From Bacillus tuaregi (lineage in GTDB: Bacteria; Bacillota; Bacilli; Bacillales; Cytobacillaceae), in assembly GCF_900104575.1 (NCBI RefSeq), contig NZ_LT629731.1, positions 3,767,557-3,831,556 on the forward strand: a stretch of 64,000 nucleotides of DNA. Direction: 5' to 3'. This document shows, piece after piece, positions 52,023-61,405 of the stretch. The stretch's first letter is position 1. Every line of letters starts with the position of its first letter. Below the pieces are notes generated by a model. It searched no databases and had not been told where the DNA came from. It was given only the letters and a program-made list of their open reading frames with translations. The translations under genes were made by a program, and so were the position numbers.

Positions 52023-52966
52023 TACTTCACGAAGCTCCCGTCCACTAATTGCTCATAGCTCACATTTACCTTTTTTCCAATAACCTTTTCATTCCAGTCC
52101 ATAACTCCATTTAAATATTCTTCACTTGGAATTCTGGCATGGTGATATTCAGGCATTAAAATATTAGCTTTAATTTCCGGCTTCAGATCTAATCTCTTAA
52201 TCAGTATATCTCTCGCTTCTTCATCGTCAGCTAATATTTCATCAACGGCTTTATTATAGGCCTGGTGGAAAAGACTTAGAGCTTCTTTCTTATTCTCGAT
52301 CGTATCTCCTGAGAATACCATCACGTCTGGTGAGAAGCTGTCGTTATTTTCGATTAACTCCTTTTTCAATCCACTTAATTCACCCTGTGAAGCCATTGGT
52401 TCTGGAATAACCGCCATATCTAAATTTCCCTGGTTAATCATTTCAAGCCTTGCAGGGATTTCATTAATATACACCTTTTCCACATTATATTTTCCTTCTA
52501 AGCTTCTGTCGGCTAAATAATTGGAAACACTAACCTCCATCATGCCTACTTTAATGTCTTTTTTATTTTGTTCAAATTCTTTATTAATTAAAAATGGAAA
52601 CGAACCATCTGTACTTGTCGTCACTTTAATGTCAAAACCATTTTCTACATTATTGACTAACGCAATGACATCCGTCATCGCTCCATCAAGCTCACCGCTT
52701 TGCAGGGCACTTTGACGGTTCATCGCATTTGTGTATACTTGGATTTCCGCATCTAAGCCCAATTCTTCAAAATATCCTTTTTCCTCCGCTAGAAAAATGG
52801 GTGCTGAGTCAACGGCAGGCATGACGCCGACCTTTAAGGTTAAATTTTCATCTGCTTTAACTGAAGAGATAGAATCATCTTTTTCTTTACTATCTGCTCC
52901 ACAGCCAGTTACAATCGCCATCAAACCCACTAATAATATTGCAAAAAAGTATTTCGTTCCTTTCAT
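52022..52966 (-). CDS. NitT/TauT-family substrate-binding lipoprotein
   Basis: A 314-residue extracellular binding protein with a lipoprotein signal (GLMAIVTGCGADSKE, Cys being the lipid site). The mature part starts with KVGVMPAVDSAPIFLAEEKG, like NMT1/THI5-type binding domains. I prefer the ATG at 52966 because AGGAG lies about nine bases upstream. The ligand may be a sulfonate, a pyrimidine precursor or a small anion; nothing in sequence decides this. First gene of a three-gene operon. Confidence 0.9.
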   Translation of the reverse strand: MKGTKYFFAILLVGLMAIVTGCGADSKEKDDSISSVKADENLTLKVGVMPAVDSAPIFLAEEKGYFEELGLDAEIQVYTNAMNRQSALQSGELDGAMTDVIALVNNVENGFDIKVTTSTDGSFPFLINKEFEQNKKDIKVGMMEVSVSNYLADRSLEGKYNVEKVYINEIPARLEMINQGNLDMAVIPEPMASQGELSGLKKELIENNDSFSPDVMVFSGDTIENKKEALSLFHQAYNKAVDEILADDEEARDILIKRLDLKPEIKANILMPEYHHARIPSEEYLNGVMDWNEKVIGKKVNVSYEQLVDGSFVK

Positions 52967-53113
52967 ATGTACATTTCTCCTTCGTGAAAATATTAACATT
53001 ATACATTATAGGAGTTATTTCCAATAAAATCAAAAGGACTTTTTGTTATTTGAATATAATGAATAGCAGACGACGATAGCTTAGAAAAAAAGATGAGATG
53101 GGCTTAGCGGCTG

Positions 53114-53767
53114 TCATATTTCGATGACTCGATGACAAAGCCTTTGAATTAGCTTGGCTTCATGGCTGACAACAAGAATAGCCATCTTGCGAGACCTAGC
53201 GATTTCCAACACCGCATGCCAAATTTGTGCTTGGGTGATGGCATCGAGCATCGCTGTCATTTCATCAGCTATAAGAAAGCGGGTATTGGGTCCCATTGCC
53301 CTCGCCACACAAAAACGCTGCAGCTCTCCTCCTGAAAGCTCATTCGGCCAGCGTGATAGCCATTCCTGTTCAATCCCCAGTGATTGCAGCACAGTATTGT
53401 CTGGCCGCCATCCTTCATTCAGGACTTTTTCCATTTTCCAGCGGGGATTAACTACTTTTTCCGGATGCTGAAAAACGAGTTGTACTGGATGATATCCTTT
53501 ATTGGGAATATCTGCTCCTCCAATTGTCACCGCCCCTTCAATTGGAGCTTCATAGCCTGCTAAGATTTTACATAAAGTAGTTTTCCCACGACCGCTCGCA
53601 CCGATGAGACCTACAATTTCACCTGGCTCAAGAGTAAAATTAACATCCTTTAGAACCCATGGTCCATTCCTGCCATACCGAAATCCAATGTCTCTAGCCT
53701 CAAGCCTCCCATTGAATCCCTGCTGAAGGGTAGAATATATAGGAGTATTTACCGTTTCATTTTGCAT
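53114..53767 (-). CDS. nikE: ABC transporter ATPase of the nickel/peptide operon (second)
   Basis: 217 residues with Walker A GASGRGKTTLCK, signature ELSGGELQRFCVARA and Walker B FLIADEMTAMLDA. It is shorter than usual NikE/OppF (about 260) and lacks the C-terminal extension. It overlaps nikD by 11 bases and ends the operon; the next gene downstream is the binding protein of another ABC system 148 bases away. Confidence 0.85.
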   Translation of the reverse strand: MQNETVNTPIYSTLQQGFNGRLEARDIGFRYGRNGPWVLKDVNFTLEPGEIVGLIGASGRGKTTLCKILAGYEAPIEGAVTIGGADIPNKGYHPVQLVFQHPEKVVNPRWKMEKVLNEGWRPDNTVLQSLGIEQEWLSRWPNELSGGELQRFCVARAMGPNTRFLIADEMTAMLDAITQAQIWHAVLEIARSRKMAILVVSHEAKLIQRLCHRVIEI

Positions 53768-54683
53768 GGATACACTTCACCATCCCATTCCGAAGCTCAC
53801 GCATCTCCGGCTCTGCCTTCTCACATTCATAGGTGCCGTTCTCGCATCGCGGTGCAAACAAGCACCCTTTTGGTAACGCACTGGAATGCGGCTGTGAGCC
53901 AGGTATCGGAATAAAACCATTTTGCGGCAATGCTTGCCATAATGCTTTACTATATGGATGCCTTAATGCCTCACCAAGACCCACAAAGTCCTTAACCGGA
54001 GCAATTTCGACCGTGGTTCCCGCATAAAAAACAGCAATATAGTCTGCAATCTGTAATGCAGCATCGATATCGTGAGTAATCATCATGACAGCACAGCCAT
54101 TGTCTGCCAGCTCGCGAAAGTTCTGTAAAGCCTCGTTCACGACAACCGAGTCAAGCCCAGGTGTTGGTTCATCCGCAATGATTACCTTAGCGCCGCTGAC
54201 CATAGCCGTTGCCAATAGCGCTCGTCTCGCCATACCGCCCGATAGCTGAAAGGGATACATATCCTCAACATTCTGGTTCAGTCGGTATCTCTCAAACACA
54301 TTCCTCTGCACAACAGACGCATCCCCATCCTTCACAGAAGCGCGAACCTGTCTGCCAATACGCATAAGCGGATCAAGATAATTGACTGATTGCGGAACTA
54401 GGGCAATTTCCTTTCCCCGCAATGCCTTCAAGGCTTTATCACTCATCTCTTCACCTGCATATTTTATCATTCCACTAACCTTTGCATTGCTTGGTAAAAT
54501 ACCTAGGATTGCATGGGCAAGTAAGCTTTTGCCGGAACCGCTGGCTCCAACAACTGCAAGGATTTCTCCTTCTCTAAGCTGGACATTTAAACCGGAAATC
54601 ACTTTATTATTTCCCTGTTTCAAGCCACCTGCTGTATATTGTTTAAATGAAATGGATAAATTTTCCACCTCTAGAATAGGCAT
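53757..54683 (-). CDS. nikD: ABC transporter ATPase of the nickel/peptide operon (first)
   Basis: 308 residues with Walker A GASGSGKSLLAHAI, signature QLSGGMARRALLATA and Walker B VIIADEPTPGLDSV. It has the oligopeptide-type C-terminal extension (PKGCLFAPRCENGTYECE, with three Cys) found in OppD/DppD/NikD proteins. It is separated from nikC by 74 bases and overlaps nikE. Confidence 0.88.
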   Translation of the reverse strand: MPILEVENLSISFKQYTAGGLKQGNNKVISGLNVQLREGEILAVVGASGSGKSLLAHAILGILPSNAKVSGMIKYAGEEMSDKALKALRGKEIALVPQSVNYLDPLMRIGRQVRASVKDGDASVVQRNVFERYRLNQNVEDMYPFQLSGGMARRALLATAMVSGAKVIIADEPTPGLDSVVVNEALQNFRELADNGCAVMMITHDIDAALQIADYIAVFYAGTTVEIAPVKDFVGLGEALRHPYSKALWQALPQNGFIPIPGSQPHSSALPKGCLFAPRCENGTYECEKAEPEMRELRNGMVKCIHAK

Positions 54684-54757
54684 AAGACACCCCCCTGCAT
54701 AAAAGATAATTTCAATACACGTCTATGAAACATGAGATATCTACAGTATGTACTCCT

Positions 54758-55627
54758 TTACTCATGCGCTCGTACCGGGTCAATCAGCAGCCTGAGATTT
54801 TCACCTATTACATCAAATAAACGGACAACAACCAATAAGCAAATCCCTGGGAAAAACGCCAGCCACCATAGACCCGAAGACAAATACTTCATCGATTCAG
54901 ACAATATTATGCCGATTGCCGGCTCGTGCGGTGAAAGTCCCAATCCAAGAAATGTAACGGCTGCTTCATGTAAGATGGCATGCGGAAATAACAGCATAAA
55001 ACCAACAAGAATTTGCGGTAATAAATGGGGAAGAAAGTGATTGCGGGCAATCCACCACCTGGTTTTCCCCATTCTCTTAGAGACGTGGACATAATCTGCG
55101 GAACGGATTTGCAGTACTTCTGCCCGAATGACACGTGCAAGACTAGGCCAGTGCGTTAGGGCAATCCCAATGACAATACCTTTAAACCCCCCGCCTAGAG
55201 TAAAGGAAATAAGAATAAGAGTTACTAGGTGCGGAACACTGAGAAATAGGTCAATACACCAGGAGACAATCCGATCTGCCGTTTTCCCCATCGTTGCTGC
55301 CATAAGACCCATAATAAGAGCGATAGAAGTACTCCCAATCGCCCCAATCAATCCTACTCCAATACTCAAAGTTAATCCCTTCATCGATCTTGTAAACATA
55401 TCCCTGCCCAACCAATCCGTTCCGAACAGATTCACTAAATTCGGTGGGATATTTCGCTCATCAAGATGGGTATCGATCCTTGCTTCATCTAGAAGCAGTC
55501 CCATAAAAATAACTGCTGCTAAAAGAATAATCGCGAAGGCTATTGTTACAATCGTTCGCTGCCGACGATTAATAAGATACAAGGAAGCTTGTTTTTGCTT
55601 ATGAACTTTAAAGCTCATGATGTTCAA
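54758..55627 (-). CDS. nikC: ABC transporter permease of the nickel/peptide operon (second)
   Basis: 289 residues, six membrane helices and the DppC/NikC loop (GIALTHWPSLARVIRAEVLQIR), with an N-terminal cytoplasmic segment. It starts with an ATGA overlap with nikB. Confidence 0.9.
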   Translation of the reverse strand: MNIMSFKVHKQKQASLYLINRRQRTIVTIAFAIILLAAVIFMGLLLDEARIDTHLDERNIPPNLVNLFGTDWLGRDMFTRSMKGLTLSIGVGLIGAIGSTSIALIMGLMAATMGKTADRIVSWCIDLFLSVPHLVTLILISFTLGGGFKGIVIGIALTHWPSLARVIRAEVLQIRSADYVHVSKRMGKTRWWIARNHFLPHLLPQILVGFMLLFPHAILHEAAVTFLGLGLSPHEPAIGIILSESMKYLSSGLWWLAFFPGICLLVVVRLFDVIGENLRLLIDPVRAHE

Positions 55628-56625
55628 TCCTCCCTCATTCGTGGATCCAAAAGGAAATAGAGTAAATCGGCAATTAAATTTCCAACAAAAACAAAAATTG
55701 CACTAAAAATGACTAATCCCAATAATAGTGGAATATCTCCTCTTAAACCTGCCTCAACCGTTGCTTGTCCAAGACCGGGATAGGCAAAAACCTGCTCAGC
55801 AAGGATTGCACCACCAAACAATTCACTAAATGCTGCAAACTGTACGGTAATCGCCGGCAATGCAACATTCCGTAAACCATGCCGCCAAAATAAAAGAAAA
55901 CCATATTCTCCCCGTGCTCTGGCGAACAATACATACTCACTGGCAAGGACATCAATCAGCTTCTGACGTGTATGCAACGCGACATTTGCGACTCCAACAA
56001 TACTAAGAGTAAGAGCCGGAAGTATTAAATGGTGCACGCGGTCTGCAATGGTTACCTCCTCTGCTAGTACACCAACCGGGACTCCCAATCCCACCGGAAA
56101 CCAACCTAACCATACAGCAAAAATCATTAACATGAGAAGCCCCATCCAAAAGGGAGGGGTAGAAGCTAACGTATAGCAATACCATTTAATCCCCCTGTCC
56201 ACCCATGTATCCTTCTTCATCGCGGAAACCACTCCCATAACAAACCCAATCACTCCTGATAAAATCCAGGCAGCTGCCATGAGTGCCAGTGAATGGATAA
56301 AGCGCTCCCCGATTACTTCCGAAACAGGGCGCCGATAGATCATGGAGGTTCCCAAATCACCGGTAAGAACTGCCTTTCCCCAATTCAAAAACTGTATCAA
56401 CAGCGGTTGATTCAAGCCCCAATATTCTGCGATTTTTTCCCGCTGCTCCGGTCCAACCTTGACCATATCTGCACCAATGTAGGCTTGAATGGGATCAATG
56501 GGGGAATTTTTTACTAATAGAAAGGAAATAAAGCAAATGGCCGTTAACAATGCTGCCATTCTAATACTTTTCAATAGAAGAAATCTTCCAAGCCTGTTAG
56601 GTTTGCTTTTATACACCCTACTCAT
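55624..56625 (-). CDS. nikB: ABC transporter permease of the nickel/peptide operon (first)
   Basis: 333 residues of the DppB/NikB type: first helix near LLTAICFISFLLVKNSPID, then YWGLNQPLLIQFLNWGKAVL, the permease loop RQKLIDVLASEYVLFARARG and the C-terminal DLLYFLLDPRMRED. It overlaps the end of the binding-protein gene by eight bases. Confidence 0.92.
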   Translation of the reverse strand: MSRVYKSKPNRLGRFLLLKSIRMAALLTAICFISFLLVKNSPIDPIQAYIGADMVKVGPEQREKIAEYWGLNQPLLIQFLNWGKAVLTGDLGTSMIYRRPVSEVIGERFIHSLALMAAAWILSGVIGFVMGVVSAMKKDTWVDRGIKWYCYTLASTPPFWMGLLMLMIFAVWLGWFPVGLGVPVGVLAEEVTIADRVHHLILPALTLSIVGVANVALHTRQKLIDVLASEYVLFARARGEYGFLLFWRHGLRNVALPAITVQFAAFSELFGGAILAEQVFAYPGLGQATVEAGLRGDIPLLLGLVIFSAIFVFVGNLIADLLYFLLDPRMRED

Positions 56626-58225
56626 TCCATTTCCATTCTTCTAAATTATTTGTCACTGGCCAGCCATGACCATGCGGATGGATTCTTTGCACACCAATGT
56701 CAAGTCCGTTCTTCACTAAATATAAATGATCAATATTCACTAACCATGCCCAAGGTGCATCACCTTTGGCACTTAGACCTGTCATCCCATCCCACTGCGC
56801 AAGCTTCCAATACTTATTGGCTTCCGCCTCATCAAGAGCAGTCATTGCTTTTTCAAAGTATTCATCGACTACCGTATTTTGATAGTAACCAGTGTTGTAG
56901 TACTCCACACCGGCATAAGAGCTGCTATAGACGTTGTATAGCTCATGAGGGTCCTGGCTCCCCCAGCCCATGAGAACTGCGTTGGAATACATGTGCTTCT
57001 CAATTGTATCCCAGCTTTCTCCTTCTACCTTGATGTTAATACCAAGCGGTTTAATCATGTCTGCAACTGTGATTGAAAGGGATTGGCGAATATTATCACC
57101 GGCTGGATAATATAAAGTGAACTCTGCCTTCAAATCCCCTTTATCGAGAATGCCATCATGGTTTGTATCCTTCCAGCCTGCTTCTTTTAGAAGCTTCTGC
57201 GCTCCATCCATGTCCCCGTCCTTCAACACAGTTTCAGCATTCCACCATGGTAAACCATCAACAGATGTATAGGCTGGAGTGCCGTAGCCTTCCAACACAC
57301 CATCTATCAAAGCAGCGCGGGAAACTCCCAGATTAATAGCCTGACGAATGGCTGCATCTGCCGTCACATCATTCCCAATCGGCCGGCCATCCTCTGTTTT
57401 CCCACCTGATTTTACATAGGGAAATACAATACCACGATTATCCACTGTTTTCACAGCTTTTAGATTCATGCCTGACACAGGCTGTTTACTAAATGCTGCC
57501 GGAATGGCAGCCACATCCACATTGCCAGCCTTAGCAGCTGCAAAAGCTGCATCCTCACTTAGAAAAAGAAACGTCACCTTTTGGAAATTAGGCTTCTTAT
57601 CATAATATTCCGGATTGGCTTTGACAATCAGCTGCTGTCCCTTGTCCCACTGAACTAAAACATATGGACCAGAACCAATTGGATGTTCTGAATAGTCCTC
57701 GCCATAGGCATGCTGTGGGACAATTCCAGTGGAAACTAAATGATTAATAAAGGTTGATTGTGGTTTTGTCAGAAAAAATTTTAATGTATAATCATCGCTA
57801 GCTTCTATTTTTTCTAAATTAGTTAAATCAATAGCAGATCCATTATTTAATGCTGTTTCAAAGGTAAACTGAACATCTGCAGAGGTTAATGGTTTACCGT
57901 CTGAAAATTTTACATCTTTTCGAAGTGAAACGGTCCAAACCTTTCCATCCTCACTTACCTCGTAGCCCAATGCTGCATCATTTACAATATTCAACTGGTC
58001 GTCCCGTTTAAGAAGCGTGCTTTGAAACAACGGAGAGCCGTATCGTCCCCAGCCTGTCGTCGGATCAAAGCCTGCATCCGGCTCTCCCCCTACTGCCAGC
58101 ACAAGCTCTTCCTGCTTATTCTTTTGTACAGCTTGATTAGAATCCGTTTTCCCGCAGCCTGATAAAATAATGATGATGCTTAAAGCAATAATGAGCAGAC
58201 GTCCCAAAATTTTCTTCCTTCGCAT
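56618..58225 (-). CDS. nikA: Nickel/peptide-type substrate-binding lipoprotein
   Basis: A 535-residue SBP_bac_5 protein with a lipoprotein signal (LLIIALSIIIILSGCGKTDS). The mature part shows LVLAVGGEPDAGFDPTTGWG, ADVQFTFETALNNG, and PIGSGPYVLVQWDKGQQLIV, typical of NikA/CntA/DppA proteins. Because a NikR gene and operator head the operon, nickel (probably as a small chelate) is the likely ligand; Ni-opine uptake as in CntA is an alternative. The ATG at 58225 has GAGAGGGG upstream; an in-frame ATG six codons earlier is weaker. Confidence 0.9.
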   Translation of the reverse strand: MRRKKILGRLLIIALSIIIILSGCGKTDSNQAVQKNKQEELVLAVGGEPDAGFDPTTGWGRYGSPLFQSTLLKRDDQLNIVNDAALGYEVSEDGKVWTVSLRKDVKFSDGKPLTSADVQFTFETALNNGSAIDLTNLEKIEASDDYTLKFFLTKPQSTFINHLVSTGIVPQHAYGEDYSEHPIGSGPYVLVQWDKGQQLIVKANPEYYDKKPNFQKVTFLFLSEDAAFAAAKAGNVDVAAIPAAFSKQPVSGMNLKAVKTVDNRGIVFPYVKSGGKTEDGRPIGNDVTADAAIRQAINLGVSRAALIDGVLEGYGTPAYTSVDGLPWWNAETVLKDGDMDGAQKLLKEAGWKDTNHDGILDKGDLKAEFTLYYPAGDNIRQSLSITVADMIKPLGINIKVEGESWDTIEKHMYSNAVLMGWGSQDPHELYNVYSSSYAGVEYYNTGYYQNTVVDEYFEKAMTALDEAEANKYWKLAQWDGMTGLSAKGDAPWAWLVNIDHLYLVKNGLDIGVQRIHPHGHGWPVTNNLEEWKWNE

Positions 58226-58275
58226 ATGTATCCCCTCTCTCATGAAAGACTGGTACTAAATAAACCTTGACTGCA

Positions 58276-58695
58276 CTATATTTGTTTTACTGGAGCAACC
58301 GTGAATTTTCCATATTCAACACCCTTTAAACTAGTTATCTTATGGCTTAGCTGTTGAATATCTTTCACTTTTCCTTTTACCACTATCAATTCTAGACAGC
58401 TGTCATGGTTCAGATGAAAATGGGTGGTAGCCAGAATATAATCGTGCATTTCATGCTGAATTTTCATCATTTCATCCTGTAGATTCCGTTGATGGTGGTT
58501 ATAAAAAAGCAATATACTACCCGCAACTGTTTCCTCACTATTTTCCCAGGATTCTTGAATAAGGGCATCACGAACAAGGTCCCGAACCGCTTCGGAGCGA
58601 TTTTCATAGCCTCTAAGTTGGATTAATTGGTCGAATTTTTTTAATAGACTCCCTTCCATTGATACACCAAACCGCTTTAATGTCGAATCAGTCAT
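58276..58695 (-). CDS. nikR: Nickel-responsive regulator NikR
   Basis: A 139-residue ribbon-helix-helix repressor: the N-terminal strand/helix STLKRFGVSMEGSLLKKFD and GYENRSEAVRDLVRDAL bind DNA; the C-terminal ACT-like domain has the nickel ligands in HEMHDYILATTHFHLNHDS (with CLE next), equal to the His/His/His/Cys set of E. coli NikR. It is the first gene of the operon with nikABCDE-like genes, so it represses its own transport system when nickel is plentiful. Confidence 0.96.
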   Translation of the reverse strand: MTDSTLKRFGVSMEGSLLKKFDQLIQLRGYENRSEAVRDLVRDALIQESWENSEETVAGSILLFYNHHQRNLQDEMMKIQHEMHDYILATTHFHLNHDSCLELIVVKGKVKDIQQLSHKITSLKGVEYGKFTVAPVKQI

Positions 58696-58729
58696 CCCTT
58701 AACCTCCCGATAAAAATTTCACTGAAGTC

Positions 58730-58757
58730 GTGCTACGATTTTAATAATTCGTAGCAC
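58730..58757. promoter_or_regulatory. NikR-type operator of the nik operon
   Basis: GTGCTACGA (58730-58738) and TCGTAGCAC (58749-58757) are perfect arms. Counting the outer six bases (GTGCTA and TAGCAC) the spacer is 16, the same geometry as the E. coli NikR site GTATGA-N16-TCATAC. It lies 35 bases upstream of nikR, overlapping the expected promoter, downstream of a TTGACT. Confidence 0.75.
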
Positions 58758-59005
58758 CATAATGCAGATATAGTCAAAAAATAGTTTATATTCATATATT
58801 TTAGTTTACCACTGTATAAAGCTATTGCGATTCCCAAAATGTGACACCTTTTTGTCTTGGATAAAAGGATTCTGTACTGCGACCCGTTCCATAGAGAGCC
58901 TTTTTTTAAAACTTTCAATCCAACATCGATATTTCATTAGTATAATAGGTACCCATTACTATATTATAAAAGTGAACGGTGTTATCATTCGAAAGGAAGA
59001 ACAGC

Positions 59006-60193
59006 ATGCAAAAACAACAAAACAACAAATTTACCCTTGCAATATTATTAAATATTATTTTCCTTACTTTTTTAGGAATCAGTCTTGTCATTCCCGTTAT
59101 GCCTACAATTATGAATGAATTATATATTTCCGGTACAGTTGTCGGGTATTTAGTGGCCGCTTTTGCCTTAGCACAGCTACTCGTTTCCCCAATAGCTGGA
59201 CGTTGGGTAGATCAATTTGGCCGTAAAATCATGATAATCATCGGTCTTCTCTTCTTTAGTCTTTCGGAGTATTTATTTGGGATTGGCAAAGTTGTCGAGG
59301 TTTTATTTTTTTCACGTATACTTGGCGGAATTAGCGCTGCCTTTATTATGCCGGCAGTCACTGCCTATATTGCTGATATTACAACCATACAAAAGCGTCC
59401 GAAAGCATTAGGTTATATGTCTGCCGCCATATCAACTGGATTCATCGCCGGTCCGGGGATTGGGGGTTTCTTAGGAGAAATAAGTGTTCGCTTACCTTTT
59501 TTCTGCGCAGCAGGATTTGCCTTATTTGCAGCTATCCTATCCGTTATTACACTACGCGAGCCTGAAAGAAATCCTGAAAATATCGGGATTGACGAACAAA
59601 AAACTGGGGTATTGAGAATTTTTGCTCCAATGTATTTTATTTCTTTTATGATCATCTTAATTTTTTCATTTGGTCTAGCATCGTTTGAGTCCCTTTTTTC
59701 TTTATTTGCAGACCATAAATTTGGATTCACCCCCAAAGATATCGCCATTATGATAATGGGTGGCGCCATTGTTGGTGCGATTACACAAATTGCCTTGTTT
59801 GACCGTTTAACCATGTGGTTAGGCGACATTCGGTTTATCCGATATTGCTTAATTCTATCCACAGCATTGGTCTTTTTGATGACCCTTGTTACCTCTTACG
59901 CCGCCATCCTCCTGGTTACTTTTACGGTGTTTGTTGGCTTCGATATGGTACGCCCGGCAGTTACGAACTATTTATCTAAAATTGCCGGAAATGAACAGGG
60001 CTTTGTCGGCGGGATGAATTCGATGTTTACCAGTCTAGGAAATGTTTTCGGTCCTATTGTCGGTGGAATTTTATTTGATATTGATCTAAACTATCCATTT
60101 TATTTTTCTACAATTGTGTTAAGCATTGGTATTGGGCTGACACTTGTATGGAAAATGCCTGGGCAAAGGAAAGTCAAGGTTTCCGGTCTATAA
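59006..60193 (+). CDS. NorA/Bmr-like multidrug MFS transporter
   Basis: A 395-residue, 12-helix exporter. Features of the drug:proton antiporter-1 group: VIPVMPTIMNELYISG after helix 1, motif A GRWVDQFGRKIM, and motif C-like GFIAGPGIGGFLGE. The ATG at 59006 follows AAAGGAAG; the in-frame start at 58979 lacks a site. It is divergent from the nik operon. The substrate is unknown but NorA, Bmr and relatives export fluoroquinolones and cationic dyes. Confidence 0.88.
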   Translation: MQKQQNNKFTLAILLNIIFLTFLGISLVIPVMPTIMNELYISGTVVGYLVAAFALAQLLVSPIAGRWVDQFGRKIMIIIGLLFFSLSEYLFGIGKVVEVLFFSRILGGISAAFIMPAVTAYIADITTIQKRPKALGYMSAAISTGFIAGPGIGGFLGEISVRLPFFCAAGFALFAAILSVITLREPERNPENIGIDEQKTGVLRIFAPMYFISFMIILIFSFGLASFESLFSLFADHKFGFTPKDIAIMIMGGAIVGAITQIALFDRLTMWLGDIRFIRYCLILSTALVFLMTLVTSYAAILLVTFTVFVGFDMVRPAVTNYLSKIAGNEQGFVGGMNSMFTSLGNVFGPIVGGILFDIDLNYPFYFSTIVLSIGIGLTLVWKMPGQRKVKVSGL

Positions 60194-60309
60194 AAAATTA
60201 ACTATAAATGTAAAAACCAACAAATGAACTGTATAATGAAAATAGAGAAGGGTATTGGTTAGAATGATGGATTATTCTATTGCCTTTTATATGACAGGAG
60301 CGGGGGAAA

Positions 60310-61356
60310 ATGAGGAAACTGTTATTGATTTTACCAGTAATTGTATTATTGCTCATTACAGCTTGCGGAGATCGTACGGAAAATAAGGTAAGTCAACCGT
60401 CTACAACCAAAGAATACACCAAATTAGAGAAGGTTCAGATATTATTAGCAACAAAAAGTACTGCTATGTTCTATGCATTTGTTGCTCGTGAGAAAGGTTT
60501 TTTTGAAGACGAAGGTCTTGATGTAGAATTGGTTTCAAATAATGGTGGGGCTTCAGTAGTTGAACAGCTTGGATCCGAAACCGCTGATATCGGCATCGTA
60601 GCAGTGGCATCGCTTTTTCAAGCCTGGAATAATGGTATGGATATTCAGGTTGTCTATCAAATAAATTCAACTAATTTGTTTGATTTCCTAGTTCCGAAGC
60701 ATTCTAATATAACGGATATTAGTCAGTTAAACGGCAAAGCGGTAGGTGTAACTGATCCTGGTGGCGCTGAAGTACCCATGGTGCGGGCAATCCTTTCAGG
60801 TGCAGGATTAGAGGCGGATCAAGATGTGATGATTCGTGCAATAGGAAATGATGCAGAGACCATTTCAGCTGCATTTGAAAACGGGGAAATCGATGCCTTT
60901 AGCGGTGGTGCACACGACTTAATTGCATTGAAAGCAACCGATTTCAAATCCAAGTCACTGCTACCAAGAGAATATAAAACTCTACCTTCGACGGCCATTA
61001 TTGCTAATGGGAAAATCATAAAAGAAAGGCCTGAGCTTATTGAAAGAATCTCTCGTGCTGTTGCACGAGGAGTTGACTACTCCATTAATAATCGACATGT
61101 AGCCTACGATATTATGAGCACAGCCTTTCCTGAGGAATACACAGTTGAGCATGTCGGTAAAATGACTCTAGATACATTTATCAATTTATCTACTCCTATT
61201 GAATCAGAAAAGGGCTATGGCTATATTTATCACGAATCATGGGAGAAGCTGATTGAGCAATTTAGCATCGGGGAAAACCCGGTTGTCACCAATAATATCG
61301 ACCTAAATAAATACCTGAACAGCAGTTTTCTAGAAAAAGCCAATCAATTTGAATAA
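60310..61356 (+). CDS. Orphan NMT1-like substrate-binding lipoprotein
   Basis: A 348-residue extracellular protein with lipoprotein signal (LPVIVLLLITACGDRTE). The mature part has STAMFYAFVAREKGFFEDEG, GGAEVPMVRAILSGAG and a C-terminal YHESWEKLIEQFS, fitting the NitT/TauT/THI5 binding fold. No permease or ATPase is adjacent, so it may serve the ABC system at 50.5-53 kb or another elsewhere. GGAGCGGGGG precedes the start. It ends at a palindromic element. Confidence 0.9.
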   Translation: MRKLLLILPVIVLLLITACGDRTENKVSQPSTTKEYTKLEKVQILLATKSTAMFYAFVAREKGFFEDEGLDVELVSNNGGASVVEQLGSETADIGIVAVASLFQAWNNGMDIQVVYQINSTNLFDFLVPKHSNITDISQLNGKAVGVTDPGGAEVPMVRAILSGAGLEADQDVMIRAIGNDAETISAAFENGEIDAFSGGAHDLIALKATDFKSKSLLPREYKTLPSTAIIANGKIIKERPELIERISRAVARGVDYSINNRHVAYDIMSTAFPEEYTVEHVGKMTLDTFINLSTPIESEKGYGYIYHESWEKLIEQFSIGENPVVTNNIDLNKYLNSSFLEKANQFE

Positions 61357-61398
61357 GTGCCAGGCACCTTCCAGTAGTCTGGAAGGTGCCTGGCACTT
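61355..61398. repeat. Palindromic intergenic element, GTGCCAGGCACC type
   Basis: AAGTGCCAGGCACCTTCCA and its exact complement face each other around GTAGTC, giving a 19-bp perfect stem between convergent genes. Its core is close to that of the element at 12631-12691. The first bases overlap the stop codon of the upstream gene. Likely acts as bidirectional terminator. Confidence 0.8.
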
Positions 61399-61405
61399 TA
61401 TATCC

